DNA from: Paratrimastix pyriformis
Lineage: Eukaryota; Preaxostyla; Paratrimastigidae
Reading direction: 5' to 3'
NCBI GenBank assembly: GCA_027972325.1
Contig: JAPMOS010000054.1
Location: 191,998 to 255,997, forward strand
Length of the DNA: 64,000 nt
Shown here: one piece after another, positions 48,101 to 64,000 of the stretch
Numbering within the stretch: position 1 is the stretch's first letter
Layout of the letters: every line of letters begins with the position of its first letter
The notes under the pieces: model-generated
Database searches by the model: none
What the model was told of the DNA's origin: nothing
The model's input: the letters and a program-made list of their open reading frames with translations, nothing else
Made by a program: the position numbers and the translations under genes

Positions 48101-51100
48101 CTGATCGCATCCTCTCTTTGGTTCCTCGCCTGTCCGGTCCCGCAGAACGCGAGGCGCGGCCATTCGTGGAGCTGGCCGACCTGTGCCTGGGGCTCTACAT
48201 GGGGCTCGCCGACCTGGCGCCGCTCTTTGGGCCCCCCGCCCGCCCCAAGGAGGGCACCCCGCTCCGGGCGCCGCCCCCCGGGCTGCTCGACCCGGAGCCC
48301 GTCGGATACGCGTCCTTCTACCGGTGCCCTCCGTCGCCCTTCATCTTCGCCACCCTCGTCGCCCAGGCGTGCGCCCAGGGCAACCTTGGCGGCCCCGAGG
48401 GGCTCCAGACCCAGACCCAGACCCAGACGCCCATCCTGCCCCAGGGGTCGGGCCCTTCTGGCCTTGATGGCCCGCGGATGGCGCCGGGGCCCTTCGACGC
48501 GCCCTCCGGGGAGCGGCCCGCCTCGAGCGAGGCCACCTCGACGACGGACAGCCGCATCGACGAGGTGAGCGAGACCTCGCCCGACGACGAGGGCGGCGAC
48601 GTGGTCCTCGTGGCCCACCCGGCCGCGCCCGCCCCCCAGCCGATCGAGGCGCCATGCGGCGGCCCAACGGATGAGACCCGCGCCCGGACCCCACCGCCGA
48701 CGCCCGGGGGGGCGCCCACCGAGGCACCGAGGCCGGGCCGCTTTGCATCGATCGAGGTCTGCCGCCCTCCTTCGGCCCCGGCGGGCCGGCCACCGAGTCC
48801 TCACCCTGACCACCCCGTTGTCTGGCGTTCGTACTGATGTGGGTTGTGGCGCGCAGGATGAAACGGCCCACTTCCGTCGCCGCATCATCGAAGCCGTCTT
48901 CCGCTACGTCCGGACCCTCCTCCTTGCGGTTCACAGGGTCTGCACCCAAACCCGGGGCGAGGCACCCGGGCCTCCATCGCCCGTCCCTTCTTCTCCCTTC
49001 CTCACCCTCGGGAACGACATTCGTTCGGACACTCGCGCACACACATGCCGATCGCCTCGCAGCCCTTGGGGACCTTCCTGCTCTGCGTGGCCCTGCTGAA
49101 GCCCCTTGACCCCGTCCTGAGCCCCTGCGGCCCGCACGAGCGGCCCCACCGTCGACGGGGCACCCGGGGCGGGGAGGGCGCAGGGATGTGCCTGGCGCAT
49201 GCCGTCAGCGAGTCCGAGTGGCAGATGTTCATCCGGGGCCCCGGGGCCCTGGCCCAGCTGGCCCTCAGCATCAGCCGGGGCCGCAGCGGCGAAGGCGACG
49301 GGCCCGACGAGGTGCCCCTTTCGCCGCCCTCGCCCCTCTCCCCCATGGGCCGCATCTTCCCCTCCAGTCCGGCCGCGGGCGGAGGGCCGGGGCCCCAGCA
49401 GCCCGGCTGGACGCCCGGCCATCGCGGCAGCACCCCGGCCGAGCTACTGGCCAATGCGGGGCCCATGCCGCGGTGGCGCCCCGACCCCGGGCGGACCTGG
49501 CTCACGGAGGACCTCTGGGCGGCCGCCTGGGCCCTGTCCCACCTCGCCGCACGTCCCCTCAAGGGCCTCTTTGCCGTCATCTCGAGCAGCCCGGCCCTCC
49601 TCGAGCCCGTCCTCAGGGCCACCGGGGTCTGTCCCTCGAGCCTCGCTGCTTCCCGTCCTTCCTGCGACCATCTCCTGCCCCGGGTCCTTTCTTCCTTTCC
49701 TTCCATCTGGCTGGCTGGTGCCGGGGGCTCTGGATGAGGGTTTCTTCTTCCTCATACGATCGGGGCTGCATTGGCATCGACAGCCCGTGACGGCGGACGA
49801 GTTGGCTGCTTTCTTGGACCGGCCTGCCTCGGGCCACATCAACCCGTTCACGCTGGTTCTTGCAGCGCGGATGGTGGCCCCCCACCGACTGGCCCCCACG
49901 GCCGCGGCCTTCGTGTCGGCTGCCGTGGGCCCCGACCTGGCCACCTGGGCGGGCCTCGAGGCGGCCCCGGAGAGCCTCCTGGCCTCCTACGGGACCCGGC
50001 TGCCCATGGAAGCATGCGCCGCCCGCTGCGGGAGCGCCACGGTGCCGCATCTGCTCTACGCCGACCGGCCGGACGGGGAGCCCGACATCCACGGCGCCCT
50101 GACCCTCGTCGGCCCCGACGAACGGCGTGTGGTTGGGGCCCCACCCCGGGAGCACATCGACCCCGTCGCCGCCATCGGCCAGGCGGCCACCCGGGCCGGG
50201 GTGCGGCTGCGGGTCCTCTCGCTGGGCCATGCCCAGGCAGCCCGGCTGGACGCCATCCTGGAGGATGCCATGCTCGAGGGGTCTGTCCATTGCTTGCCGT
50301 CTGGCGGCTCATCATCGCCCCGCTGCATTCCGATGCTTGCCACCCGCCACCCACCACCACCGCAGGGGCTGGGTTGTGCTGCGGGACCTGGACTTGGCCC
50401 CCTTGAGCGCCCTGCGGCAGCTGGAGCAGCTGCTGGCGTCGCTGCAGCTCCGCGAGGCCGACAGTCTCGACCCCGCCCTGGCCGGCCTGGCCGAGGCGAC
50501 CGCCTTCCGAGCGCCCCTCTTCCCGGCGAGCCCCGACGCCCAAGCGAGCTCGGCCAGCCAGCCCGGAGGCGGCGGCGGCTCCAAGGGCATCAGGGCCGCC
50601 CGGCGGGCCCTCGAGCGGCGCCACGTGGTCGCGACCTCTGCCGGCCCGGCCGGCCCGGGCGGGCCCACCGGTGGGGGCGGGGCCTTGGCCGGGGGCGGTT
50701 CTGCCCCTGCTCCGGTCGGCTACCGCGAGTGCACCGTCTCGCCGCGCTTCCGGCTGTGGATTCTGGCTTCCGCCTCCCGGCAGCCTGCCCGGGGAGGGGA
50801 CGCCTTGGCCCTGGTGCGCTCGATCGCGGCCCACTGTTGGGTCGAGTGCACCGAGGGCCCGGTGGGCCTGCGGGGGCGTGTCCTGGCTGCGTACCGGGGC
50901 CTGCTGGCAGCAGGAGCCTTCACAGGGGATCCGCTCGCCGACTCGAGGGGAGACCTGTACGGCCTTCCCACCGAGGCGTCGGCTGCGACCCCCATCGCCA
51001 CGCCCACCTCGCGGCTCGCCCCCACGGTCTGCTCCCAGAGTCCACCCTTCTGCCGCCAACCATTTTCACCCTCCCCGACCCTGTGCGCAGTCGGCCCTTC

Positions 51101-53815
51101 CGGCGCCGTCCTTCACTGGGCAGCCCCCAATCACGCCAATCCCGGAGACCCCGACGAGTTCAGCTGCTGTTCCCATTCCGCCAGCCACGCCCACCACGCC
51201 CACCACGCCCACCACGCCCACCACGCCTGCGATGCCTGCTGGCCTTGCCGCCAGCGAGACTGCCGCACTGGCCAATGCCGGGCCGGGCCTGCGGCGGGAG
51301 CTGTACTCCCGGCTGCTCTACGGGCTGGTGCTCTTCTATGGGCTGCTGCAGTCGCGGTCGAGCATCCTCGAGGCCATGCTGCCCGCCCACCCAGCCCCTC
51401 CCCCCTCGGTGCCCTGGGCCCAGGGCGCCATGGCCATCGGGGTGGGGCCCCTCGCCCAGGCGGTGCGCTGGCTGGGCGGCCTGGTGGGGCGGCTCGAGTG
51501 CCGCGTGTTGGTCTCGATGCCCCTCGCCGCAGCCGAGGCGGCTGCACCGCAGTACCGGCGGGCTACCCACGCCCACACCGGGGGCGGGGGCGGCCGCACA
51601 TCGTCGGCGGGGCCACCCCCGCCCACCTCGGCGACGGCCATGCTGGCGGCGGGCATCCCGGTGGCGGGGCTGCTGGTGCCGCTGGCCCAGATCGCCGACA
51701 CGGTGGCCCGGAGTCTCTTCGGAGCCAGCTTGCCGGCCCCCTCGGACCGGGCCATGCTGGGCTCGCTGCTGGCCCTGTGCTGCGCCTCCCTGAGCGGCAC
51801 CGTGGTGGGGACGCGGCCCCCGCCCCAGGTCGACCCGAGCGGGACGCTCTTCTTCAGCGGCTCCGAGGTGTGCATCCTGCCCGGGGTGCCATCGCCTGCC
51901 CCCTGCGGGCCGGGGCTGCAGGCGCTGCTGGAGGAGGCGCCCCTCGAGCCGCTCCTGGAGGTCCACCTGGCCCGGGCCGCCCGGCTCCCCGCGGAAGAGG
52001 CGGCCGAGGCCCTGATGGCTGCCGCGAGCCTCGTGCCCGCCCTCGAGCGCACAGCCAGCGAAGCCTTCATCCGCGCCATGGAGGGCCCCGCGCGCCAGGT
52101 CTGCATGTTGTGATGGCCTCGGCCGGGCGGTCTTGCATCTCCTGACAGCCTCCGGAGGATTCACCATCCTCTCCTCTTTGCCCGTTTTTAGCTGACGCTG
52201 TACGTGCTGGGCAAGGGGTACCGTTGGCTTGCCCTGGCCGGGCTCGGCGAGTGGTTCGCGCCTGTCACGCCGGGCAGCCTGACCTCCTCGTCCCGGGCCG
52301 GCTCAGGACCCGACGAATCGTCCATCCTCGGGGCCGCCAGCAACCCGGCCGCCTCGCTCTTCCCCCCGGCCTCGGTGAGCCTGGCCTTGCGCTCCTTCCA
52401 GTCGGCCGCGGTTGTGCTCTCGGGGCCGCTCTTCCATCCCCAGCTACAGGTCCACCACACCGGTCCGCGCGCCTCGCCTCGCCCGGACCCAGCCAGCCAG
52501 CTCTCGCCGCCTCATCGCCGCCTCATCGCCCCCACCCCACCCCACCCCACCCCCACCCACCCACCCACCCAGAGTCCCTGCTCCACGATGCCGTGGCCAT
52601 GGTGCGCCAGTGCCTGCCCGCCCCGCTGCTCTTCGGGTTGCCCAAGTATCGGCGGCCCCAGGCCGGGGGCGCGGCAGGGACAGCTGCGGGGGCGGCTGGG
52701 AACCGGGTCGACGTCGACGAGGAGGCCGTGCTGCGGACGGCCATGCGCGAGTGGCAGGAGAAGTTCCGGCTGACCGTGGGCGACATGGACCTGAAGGACC
52801 TCGGCTTCGAGCTGGGCAGCAACATCCTGAAGCGCTCCGGCAGCCAGTCCTCGCTGCTGCCGCCCCGCCCGGGCGGAGCCGGGCCGGGCCAAGGGCACCA
52901 CCTCGATCATCAGCTCGGAGTTCTCGACGAGCCTGCCCCAGCAGGGGGACGGGGCCCCACCCCCGGCGGCGGCGGCCCTGAGGGCCGAATCTCCCGATCC
53001 GCTGCTGCGCTTCCTGCTGGGCGAGTGCGCCCTGACCAACCGGCTGCTGGCTCACGTCGAGGCCACCCTGGAGGCCGTCATGCGCACATCGCGGGGCCAG
53101 GCCCCCGCGGCCCTGCCCGGCATGGGCCCCTTCCGCAGGGCTCTGGTCGCCCACTTGGTCTGCGCCCTCCCGCCCCGCCCTGCCCCCCGCCCCGCCCCGC
53201 CCCGCCCCGCCCGCCCCGCCCCGCCCCGCCCCGCCCCGCCCCGCCCCGCCCCGCCCCGCCCCGCCCCGCCCCGCCCCGCCCCGCCCCGCCCCGCCCCGCC
53301 CCGCCCCGCCCCGCCCCGCCCCGCCCCGCCCCGCCCCGCCCCGCCCCGCCCCGCCCCGCCCCGCCATCGGCATGCGCACAGGAGGCAGCAGGTTGGTTGC
53401 CTGCTGCTGCTGGTACAGCCTCGATCTCATTCCCTCGCACCGATCTCGCACCGATCTCCGGCGTGCGGGCGCTGCGACAGGTTCCCCGTCATGGGCCGCA
53501 CTGTCGGCCCAGCCCACCCAGCCTACGTTGGGGTCGTGCTCCCTGGTGACTTGGCTGGGCCAGCTGGGCGAGCGGGTCTACTGCCTGCGCCGGTATACCC
53601 AGATGGCGCTCGGCATGCGCGGGCCGGAAAGCCCCAGACCTGCGCCTCCTGCCGGCTCTTCTCCAGCCAGGTCCTGCCGGGCTCGCCCAGGGGGCCTCCG
53701 GGGGCCGCAGGGCGGCCTCGCCGCCGGCGTGGCGGTGCCGCTGTATTGGCTGGGGGCCTTCTACAGGCCCTCGGGCTTCCTGCTGGCCGTGTTGCAACAG
53801 GTCGGCCGGCCCCCC

Positions 53816-53846
<31 letters not shown>

Positions 53847-54885
53847 ACACATTTCACCCACCCGCTGGGTGGGCTGCTGCTTCTTGGGTCTTTCCTGACC
53901 GCCACCGCCCGTGGCGCCTCTGTGTGTTTCCCCGCAGGCTGCGCGGTCGTTGCAGCTTCCCCTGGGGGCCCTGTCCCTGGGCCCGGTGGTGCAGTCGCCC
54001 GCGCACATCCTCAACGCCGAGCTGCCCACCCTGGTGCCCCCTCTGGCCAACAGGCCGGCCTTCGTCTCCAGGGAGCAACCGCTGCCCCTGGGCCAGCGCC
54101 ACCTGGTGTGCAGCATCACCGTGCCCAGCGCCCCCAAGGAGGGCGTCTTCATCGGGGGCCTCCTCCTCCAGGGCGCCCGCTGGAACGACGCCTCCATGTG
54201 CATGGAGCCCTGCGAGCAGTTCACGCCCGCTGCCTCTCGCGGCGCCGCGCCGTCCCGAATACCCTCGCGGGGCTCCTCGGGCTCGCTGCTGTCCCATCGC
54301 CTGGGCGGGGCCTCGTCGAACGCCCTGGCGGCGGCGCCCCCGGTGCCCCTCTCGGCCAACGGGCCGCTTCTCGTGACCGCCGGCGCCCTGCCGCCCCTAT
54401 TCCTGCAGGTGGTGCAGTCTGTGAACTTCCGGCCGACGGGCGTGCCCGTCCCCGTCTTTCGGTCGGCCCTGCGGGGTCTGCACCACCCCTTGTCCAGCGG
54501 GCTGGTCGCGGCGGCACGGACCCACCTCGGGCACGCGGACCCTCGCCTGGCAACCGTCTTCCTGCCCACCACGCCACTGACCACCGCAACTGGGACAACG
54601 AGCCCCCCATCCGCTGCTTTGACGACGGACCGGACCCCTACGACCCCGGGAGGACCTCCCGGGGCGGTCGATGGGTCGCCTGCAGAAGCGGTGCCCCTCC
54701 TTCCGTTTGGCTGGAGCGGCCTCCTTCGACCCGAGAGGCCCCCTGTGGCTGCAGTTGCCTTCGGTGCCGACTACACCGAGGCGGAACGGGCCGAGTCGCT
54801 CCTGTGGACATCGAGGGGGGTTGCGATCATTCATGCCCCTGGCCCGTGGGAACCCTCTGTCGTCGCACCTAAAGATAAACTCTAA
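24162..54885 (+). CDS. Divergent dynein heavy chain, complete, many exons
   Basis: Start ATG 24162 (MVSAPPFAQQ), donor 24192, exon 2 from 24243. A long Pro/Ser/Ala-rich N-terminus (to ~26960) ends in an Arg-Ser-rich stretch. The dynein tail follows: IPLEQFIRESDLFGLISQLTF (quoted in part; ~27530) and FRQWRANVV (~27785), then tail exons to ~31130. The linker (DHC_N2) runs ~31200-34500, with RQAAFPRLYLLSSAALLELM (~33295). AAA1 lies at ~35360-36850, AAA2 ~37500-38260, AAA3 ~39850-41850, AAA4 ~42730-44750. The stalk and microtubule-binding region are ~44830-46430, and AAA5/AAA6 ~46550-50800. The C-terminal domain ends in SLLWTSRGVAII... with the stop at 54885. The order of modules is that of a full heavy chain. 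AAA1 and AAA2 keep P-loops; AAA1 Walker B and AAA3/AAA4 Walker A are degraded. Exons join in phase across dozens of mostly GTCYG introns, arguing against a pseudogene. It is probably an axonemal inner-arm type, but the subclass is not assigned. Confidence 0.85.
25245..25292. repeat. (CGCCCATC)n octamer repeat
   Basis: Six units lie in the Pro-rich 5' part of gene 6. Whether it is exonic (Pro/Ser/His/Arg) or intronic cannot be settled from sequence alone. Confidence 0.85.
26845..26960 (+). other. Arg-Ser dipeptide-rich coding segment in the gene 6 N-terminus
   Basis: CGN-AGC codon pairs in the frame that continues into EEQRRAQAQREEEEEEGDLA and the dynein tail exon (~27000-27120) encode repeated Arg-Ser/Arg-Gly pairs. 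RS segments are typical of splicing factors, not dyneins. A different reading frame there is Ala-rich, but it does not join to the downstream tail. Confidence 0.5.
27140..27490. repeat. Pyrimidine-rich (CCCCTCTG / CACCCCT) repeats, intronic
   Basis: A long C/T stretch separates the tail exon ending at ~27130 from the exon starting near 27520. It contains CCCCTCTGC units first and CCCCTCA units at the end. Confidence 0.85.
29752..29852. repeat. (ATCACGCCC)n 9-base tandem repeat, intronic
   Basis: About eleven units, some reading ATCACACCC, lie in the intron before the exon that starts near 29925. A related CACGCCCAC repeat lies at ~51186-51226. Confidence 0.9.
34549..34683. repeat. (GCATCC)n hexamer repeat, ~22 copies, intronic
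   Basis: Almost perfect units lie in a gene 6 intron between the linker and AAA1. Overlapping long Ile/Arg, His/Pro and Ala/Asp frames are repeat artefacts. Confidence 0.95.
35325..35640 (-). mobile_element. Possible relic of a retrotransposon pol fragment inside a gene 6 intron
   Basis: The intron before the AAA1 P-loop exon contains an AT-richer patch (~35510-35615) unlike its surroundings. On the minus strand it reads YQRKEIREQIELLLEKSNRQ, like the stretch just before the first reverse-transcriptase motif of Ty3/gypsy pol (basic residues, then a Q/I-E-L-L-E-K helix). A 31-base perfect direct repeat (35455-35485 and 35508-35538) duplicates the end of it. No further RT motif, integrase or LTR is seen, so at most this is a broken fragment. 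Confidence 0.3.
35798..35821 (+). other. AAA1 Walker A (P-loop), intact
   Basis: Codons for GAPGTGKT, followed by ELFK and an intron donor. This corresponds to the main ATP-hydrolysing site of dynein. The Lys and Thr that contact nucleotide are kept. Confidence 0.85.
36198..36221 (+). other. AAA1 Walker B position, degenerate
   Basis: The sequence reads CLEGFNRL where dyneins have CFDEFNRI. The Mg-coordinating Asp is Glu and the catalytic Glu is Gly. The flanks GAW before and FNRL...DVLSV after leave no doubt about the alignment. Confidence 0.8.
37560..37583 (+). other. AAA2 Walker A (P-loop), intact
   Basis: Codons for GPPGAGKT after ATVLV. The matching AAA2 motif HWIVLDGP at ~37897-37920 keeps its Asp, as in the WIVFDGP motif of other dyneins. 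Confidence 0.85.
39917..39961 (+). other. AAA3 Walker A position, lost
   Basis: The frame reads VLVLTPSGGGLTRTL where dyneins have a GxTGTGKT loop; the Lys is replaced by Leu. The later AAA3 motif ILFVDDLQ (~41015-41038) still has both Asp. Confidence 0.7.
42968..43023 (+). other. AAA4 Walker A position, degenerate
   Basis: The frame reads GSVLLLGTTGAQGRRTLTR where axonemal dyneins have GNALLVGVGGSGKQSLTR. The Lys is Arg and one residue has been added to the loop. Confidence 0.75.
44830..46430 (+). other. Dynein stalk coiled coil and microtubule-binding region
   Basis: First helix exons lie at ~44841-44946 and ~45136-45298 (EERREHAALDGLVAQTE and similar heptad-like sequence). A compact segment at ~45475-45690 with VQPVPPSTLTVLRCICVLLG aligns with the microtubule-binding head, where other dyneins have a KPP motif. 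The returning helix is at ~45850-46085 and 46260-46430. The Lys of KPP is Val here (QPVPPS). Confidence 0.65.
45336..45460. repeat. 15-base tandem repeat (CACCGCCCCCATGCT), ~8 copies, intronic
   Basis: Units alternate CATCCT and CATGCT. They lie in the stalk intron between the exon ending near 45298 and the exon starting near 45470. Confidence 0.9.
47006..47103. repeat. 41-base direct repeat with 57-base period, intronic
   Basis: Two identical 41-base copies (47006-47046 and 47063-47103) lie in a gene 6 intron near AAA5. Confidence 0.85.
53186..53364. repeat. (CCCCG)n pentanucleotide repeat, ~36 copies, intronic
   Basis: Perfect CCCCG units lie between the C-terminal-domain exons of gene 6. 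It is the plus-strand counterpart in kind to the (GGGCA)n tract at 1053-1254. The Pro/Ala/Arg frames across it are not coding. Confidence 0.95.
53811..53853. repeat. Poly-C followed by (CA)n, intronic
   Basis: A C run of about 20 is followed by about ten CA units in the intron preceding the exon that begins near 53939. Confidence 0.9.
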
Positions 54886-55274
54886 CGAGCCCCCGAATTT
54901 TCCACCCTGATCCCGACTCAAGAGACATCGTCCCCTGGCGCGACGAAATGAAAAACCGCCCGCACCGCCAGGACCAGCGGGGAGATCGGCAAGCTCTCCC
55001 ATCATTGGGTTTTTGGAGACAGGATGCTCTCGCCGCGTCGGAAGGTTTGCCCTCTCCCCCGTCGCACCCGATTCTTAAATCACACAGTCTGCCGCACCTA
55101 ACCCGCTCTTGCGGAAACGTGATGAACTTGGCCATGCTCCCGCTCCGTTGATTCCTGTCAATCCTGCCACAACCGTTTTTGGCGCCCCTTCTTGCCGTCA
55201 TCCAGAAGAGCATACTTCTCAACGTCTGATTCATCAAACATTGAGTTGTTCCATGTCGACGGTTTTCCCTAGTC
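54886..55274. other. Intergenic region between genes 6 and 7
   Basis: Markedly more AT-rich than the coding sequence, with no supported gene. It should hold the dynein 3' UTR and the gene 7 promoter. A further non-coding 5' exon of gene 7 cannot be excluded. Confidence 0.5.
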
Positions 55275-56298
55275 ATGCGTTGGCAAACCTATCAGGCGCA
55301 ACCTGCCCCTGCACCTCCGACAAACTTCATCCGGTTGAATTCCCTTGCCCTTGATGTCTGAAAACCAAAAAAAAAATTAAAATAAATAAAAGCCGTCGAC
55401 TTTCACCTCCTGTCTCCTCCAGAGCGCTTCCAATCCCCAGCAGCGCGACCGGTCTCCCGCCAAGCAGCGTGCGTCTGCCTCTCCGAGACGGCTCGGTTCT
55501 CCAAACAGGAACCGGTCGCCCGCTCGTCCTCTGGTCTTTTTCCCCTCTGGATTCCGCCTTGTTCGACTTCTTCTGGTTTCCTTCCACAGCCCTCGGAGCT
55601 GGACCCCGGCTACGCCTATGGGAACCTGCCTCGGCCCATCCACAGCATCAAGGACCTTGTCTCGGGAGCTTACCAGGACGAGTGGATGTCTCTGCAGGCC
55701 AGCCAACAGGCCGTCATGGCCCGGGAGTTGGAGGTACGCGTCGTTTCCTTTCTGTCCCTCACGGTCACCCACCCACCCACCCACCCACCCACCCACCCAC
55801 AGAAACAACAGAGTCTCCGAACGCGGGGTCTCGTGAGCCCCCAACGAGTCCGCCCGCATCCACGCAGCGCAGCCCCCGAGCCATCCAAAAAGGAGTCCTT
55901 CAAGATGGAAAGGCCAGCAATCCCCTTGGCGCGTCTTCTTTCACCCTCTTCATCCTCCCCGTCCCATCTCCAGGTTCCTGAGTGTCCCGAACAAGGTGCA
56001 ATCGTACCGAGCGGGAGGATCTGCCTCGAGCCGAGCCCCTCGACCATCTCATGCGGCGGTCCCCCTTGTCGACGTGCAGACCTCGGCTCAACCGTTGGCC
56101 GTGGCAGGCCCCCCGGCACCCCCCCCTGTGGATGGTCCCGTCCCTGATGGTCCTGTGCAAGACCAAGTGACCTTCCATCACACGGGGAGCCTCGTTCCCC
56201 CGGAGGTCATCGAGATGCACAATCAGGCCGGAAAGCACCAGCATCACCATCACCACCACCATGAGCCGAGTTCTCCTCCAGCCATACCACCCCAGTAA
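55275..56298 (+). CDS. Unknown protein, four exons, ~222 aa, His-rich C-terminus
   Basis: Not recognised. The model uses exons 55275-55355, 55590-55733, 55814-55932 and 55974-56298, which give one open frame from MRWQTYQAQPAPAPPTNFIR to PSSPPAIPPQ and a TAA stop. Exon 2 is the best-ordered part: SELDPGYAYGNLPRPIHSIK followed by a helical stretch (DEWMSLQASQQAVMARELE). Exons 3-4 are Ser/Pro-rich and end with a run of about seven His encoded by CAT/CAC at ~56247-56268. Donors are GTCTGA, GTACGC and GTCTTC. The exon 3 acceptor (…ACAGAG) was chosen because it alone links the frames. No signal peptide or membrane helix is seen. Confidence 0.5.
55770..55802. repeat. (CCCA)n tetranucleotide repeat, intronic
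   Basis: About eight CCCA units end directly at the CACAG preceding exon 3 of gene 7. Confidence 0.85.
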
Positions 56299-56714
56299 TT
56301 GTAAAGAAGGAATACGAATCTTGGATGATGACTCTACCTCGCAGGGGGCGATGATCGGGGATGTGCAGCAACAACGACGATGATGTGGGCTCGTCATGCT
56401 CGATGAGACGGAGGGAGCGGGAGTTGACTTTTTTTGTTAGGTTTATGATCTGGAATTTTTAAAGTTCGCCGGGGCGCACGAACACGCGATACTGAATTTT
56501 TTTCAGCTCTGCCGGCGGCGAGGCTGCTAGAATCCGGGTGCGATACCCTAGTTTTCCCATCCCCCGTTCGCCACCGCCACCTTGTCTTCGACGGATTCGG
56601 CTATCGGGGTCAAAAGAGGTTTGTCTTTGTTCGGTTCACGGATAAAACGTCTCCCGTTTGCGATTGTCTGTCGGCTCCTTCGCCTTTTCATCGGGTCAGG
56701 TCGGGACGAGGGAG
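56299..56714. other. Intergenic region between gene 7 and DHX16
   Basis: AT-rich for this window (long T runs near 56430 and 56500), with no supported gene. The first DHX16 exon may begin anywhere from ~56580, since two overlapping frames are open there. Confidence 0.5.
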
Positions 56715-63025
<6,311 letters not shown>

Positions 63026-63182
63026 AAGACCCAGGTAACAGATCCAGAAGTTCCTCATTTCGAATTGGTCGGAGTTTCGGCGAATTGTCCGAGTGGGAGA
63101 AAGGGGGGCAAGTTTTTAAAAATTCGATGAGGTCGGGGGTTCGAGTCAGGCTGGCGCGTCCTGGGGGAGACAGAGGGGGTTG
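63026..63182. other. Short unique stretch between DHX16 and subtelomeric repeats
   Basis: About 155 bases, AT-rich at first, presumably the DHX16 3' UTR and terminator. No gene is seen. A GGTTCGAGTC at ~63139 resembles a tRNA T-loop, but no stem forms around it. Confidence 0.6.
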
Positions 63183-63712
63183 GTGAGCGGGTTGCGTGGT
63201 GAGCGGGTTGCGTGGTGAGCGGGTTGCGTGGTGAGCGGGTTGCGTGGTGAGCGGGTTGCGTGGTGAGCGGGTTGCGTGGTACGTTAGGGTTGCGTGGTAC
63301 GTTAGGGTTGCGTGGTACGTTAGGGTTGCGTGGTACGTTAGGGTTGCGTGGTGAGCGGGTTGCGTGGTACGTTAGGGTTGCGTGGTACGTTAGGGTTGCG
63401 TGGTACGTTAGGGTTGCGTGGTACGTTAGGGTTGCGTGGTACGTTAGGGTTGCGTGGTACGTTAGGGTTGCGTGGTACGTTAGGGTTGCGTGGTACGTTA
63501 GGGTTGCGTGGTACGTTAGGGTTGCGTGGTACGTTAGGGTTGCGTGGTACGTTAGGGTTGCGTGGTACGTTAGGGTTGCGTGGTACGTTAGGGTTGCGTG
63601 GTACGTTAGGGTTGCGTGGTACGTTAGGGTTGCGTGGTACGTTAGGGTTGCGTGGTACGTTAGGGTTGCGTGGTACGTTAGGGTTGCGTGGTACGTTAGG
63701 GTTGCGTGGTAC
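63183..63712. repeat. Telomere-associated satellite: 16-base array then 18-base array
   Basis: About six GTGAGCGGGTTGCGTG units (63183-63280) are followed by about 24 GTACGTTAGGGTTGCGTG units to 63712. A single 16-base unit interrupts the 18-base array near 63350. Both share GGGTTGCGTG. Each 18-base unit contains one TTAGGG. Confidence 0.95.
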
Positions 63713-64000
63713 TAGGGTTAGGGTTAGGGTTAGGGTTAGGGTTAGGGTTAGGGTTAGGGTTAGGGTTAGGGTTAGGGTTAGGGTTAGGGTTAGGGTTAGG
63801 GTTAGGGTTAGGGTTAGGGTTAGGGTTAGGGTTAGGGTTAGGGTTAGGGTTAGGGTTAGGGTTAGGGGTTGGGGTTGGGGTTAGGGTTGGGGTTGGGGTT
63901 AGGGTTAGGGTTAGGGTTAGGGTTAGGGTTAGGGTTAGGGTTAGGGTTAGGGTTAGGTTAGGGTTAGGGTTAGGGTTGGGGTTAGGGTTAGGGTTGGGTT
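63713..64000 (+). repeat. Telomere, (TTAGGG)n, right chromosome end
   Basis: Perfect TTAGGG units run from ~63713 to ~63864. A short mixed block with TTGGGG variants follows (~63864-63898), then TTAGGG again with a few irregular units. The G-rich strand reads 5'->3' toward the window end, so this is a true chromosome terminus and not an internal tract. Confidence 0.97.

Noticed and set aside
53078-53440. Gly/Arg/Ala and Pro/Ala repeat proteins over (CCCCG)n
   Set aside because: Open on both strands because of the repeat; the flanking dynein exons show it is intronic.
24162-54885. Gene 6 as a pseudogene
   Set aside because: Despite lost ATP-site residues, the frame remains open over the full dynein length with well-placed splice sites in the window's own donor style.
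63120-63165. Possible tRNA T-loop (GGTTCGAGTC)
   Set aside because: No paired T-stem, acceptor stem or anticodon arm can be drawn around it.
63260-63884. Repeat proteins over the chromosome end
   Set aside because: They are subtelomeric and telomeric repeats without stop codons, not genes.

Overview
The window is eukaryotic nuclear DNA and reaches the right-hand end of a chromosome. It is very GC-rich, its genes are cut by many short introns, and the last ~290 bases are (TTAGGG)n telomere. Two dynein heavy chain genes indicate a flagellated organism. A free-living GC-rich protist such as Paratrimastix (Preaxostyla) fits, but that placement is a guess that the sequence alone cannot confirm.

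Layout: (1) 1-5926, minus: 5' part of an axonemal-type dynein heavy chain, cut by the window edge. (2) 6030-9064, plus: ankyrin-repeat protein, divergent from gene 1 with 103 bp between the start codons. (3) 9488-12681, plus: P-loop kinase of the 2-phosphoglycerate kinase / plant LPA1 family. (4) 12885-13611, plus: two-exon protein of unknown function. (5) 14148-23884, minus: very large ankyrin-repeat protein with a C-terminal PH-like region. (6) 24162-54885, plus: a complete but strongly divergent dynein heavy chain spread over ~31 kb. (7) 55275-56298, plus: small four-exon unknown protein with a His run. (8) ~56715-63025, plus: DEAH-box spliceosomal helicase DHX16/Prp2. Then come a telomere-associated satellite (63183-63712) and the telomere.

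Three themes run through the window. First, most intron donors read GTCYG (C at +3, G at +5) instead of GTRAG, which suggests a changed U1/donor interaction; one GC-AG intron also occurs. Second, intron expansions consist largely of simple tandem repeats, usually a different unit in each intron, while the unexpanded introns are about 44-60 bp. Third, the gene 6 dynein keeps intact P-loops in AAA1 and AAA2 but has lost the AAA1 Walker-B acidic residues and the Walker-A lysines of AAA3 and AAA4, while its reading frame stays open through correctly phased introns.

Apart from the two dyneins, which would serve flagellar motility, the genes are not an obvious functional cluster. No tRNA, rRNA, CRISPR or intact mobile element was recognised. 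One possible retrotransposon relic lies in a gene 6 intron.
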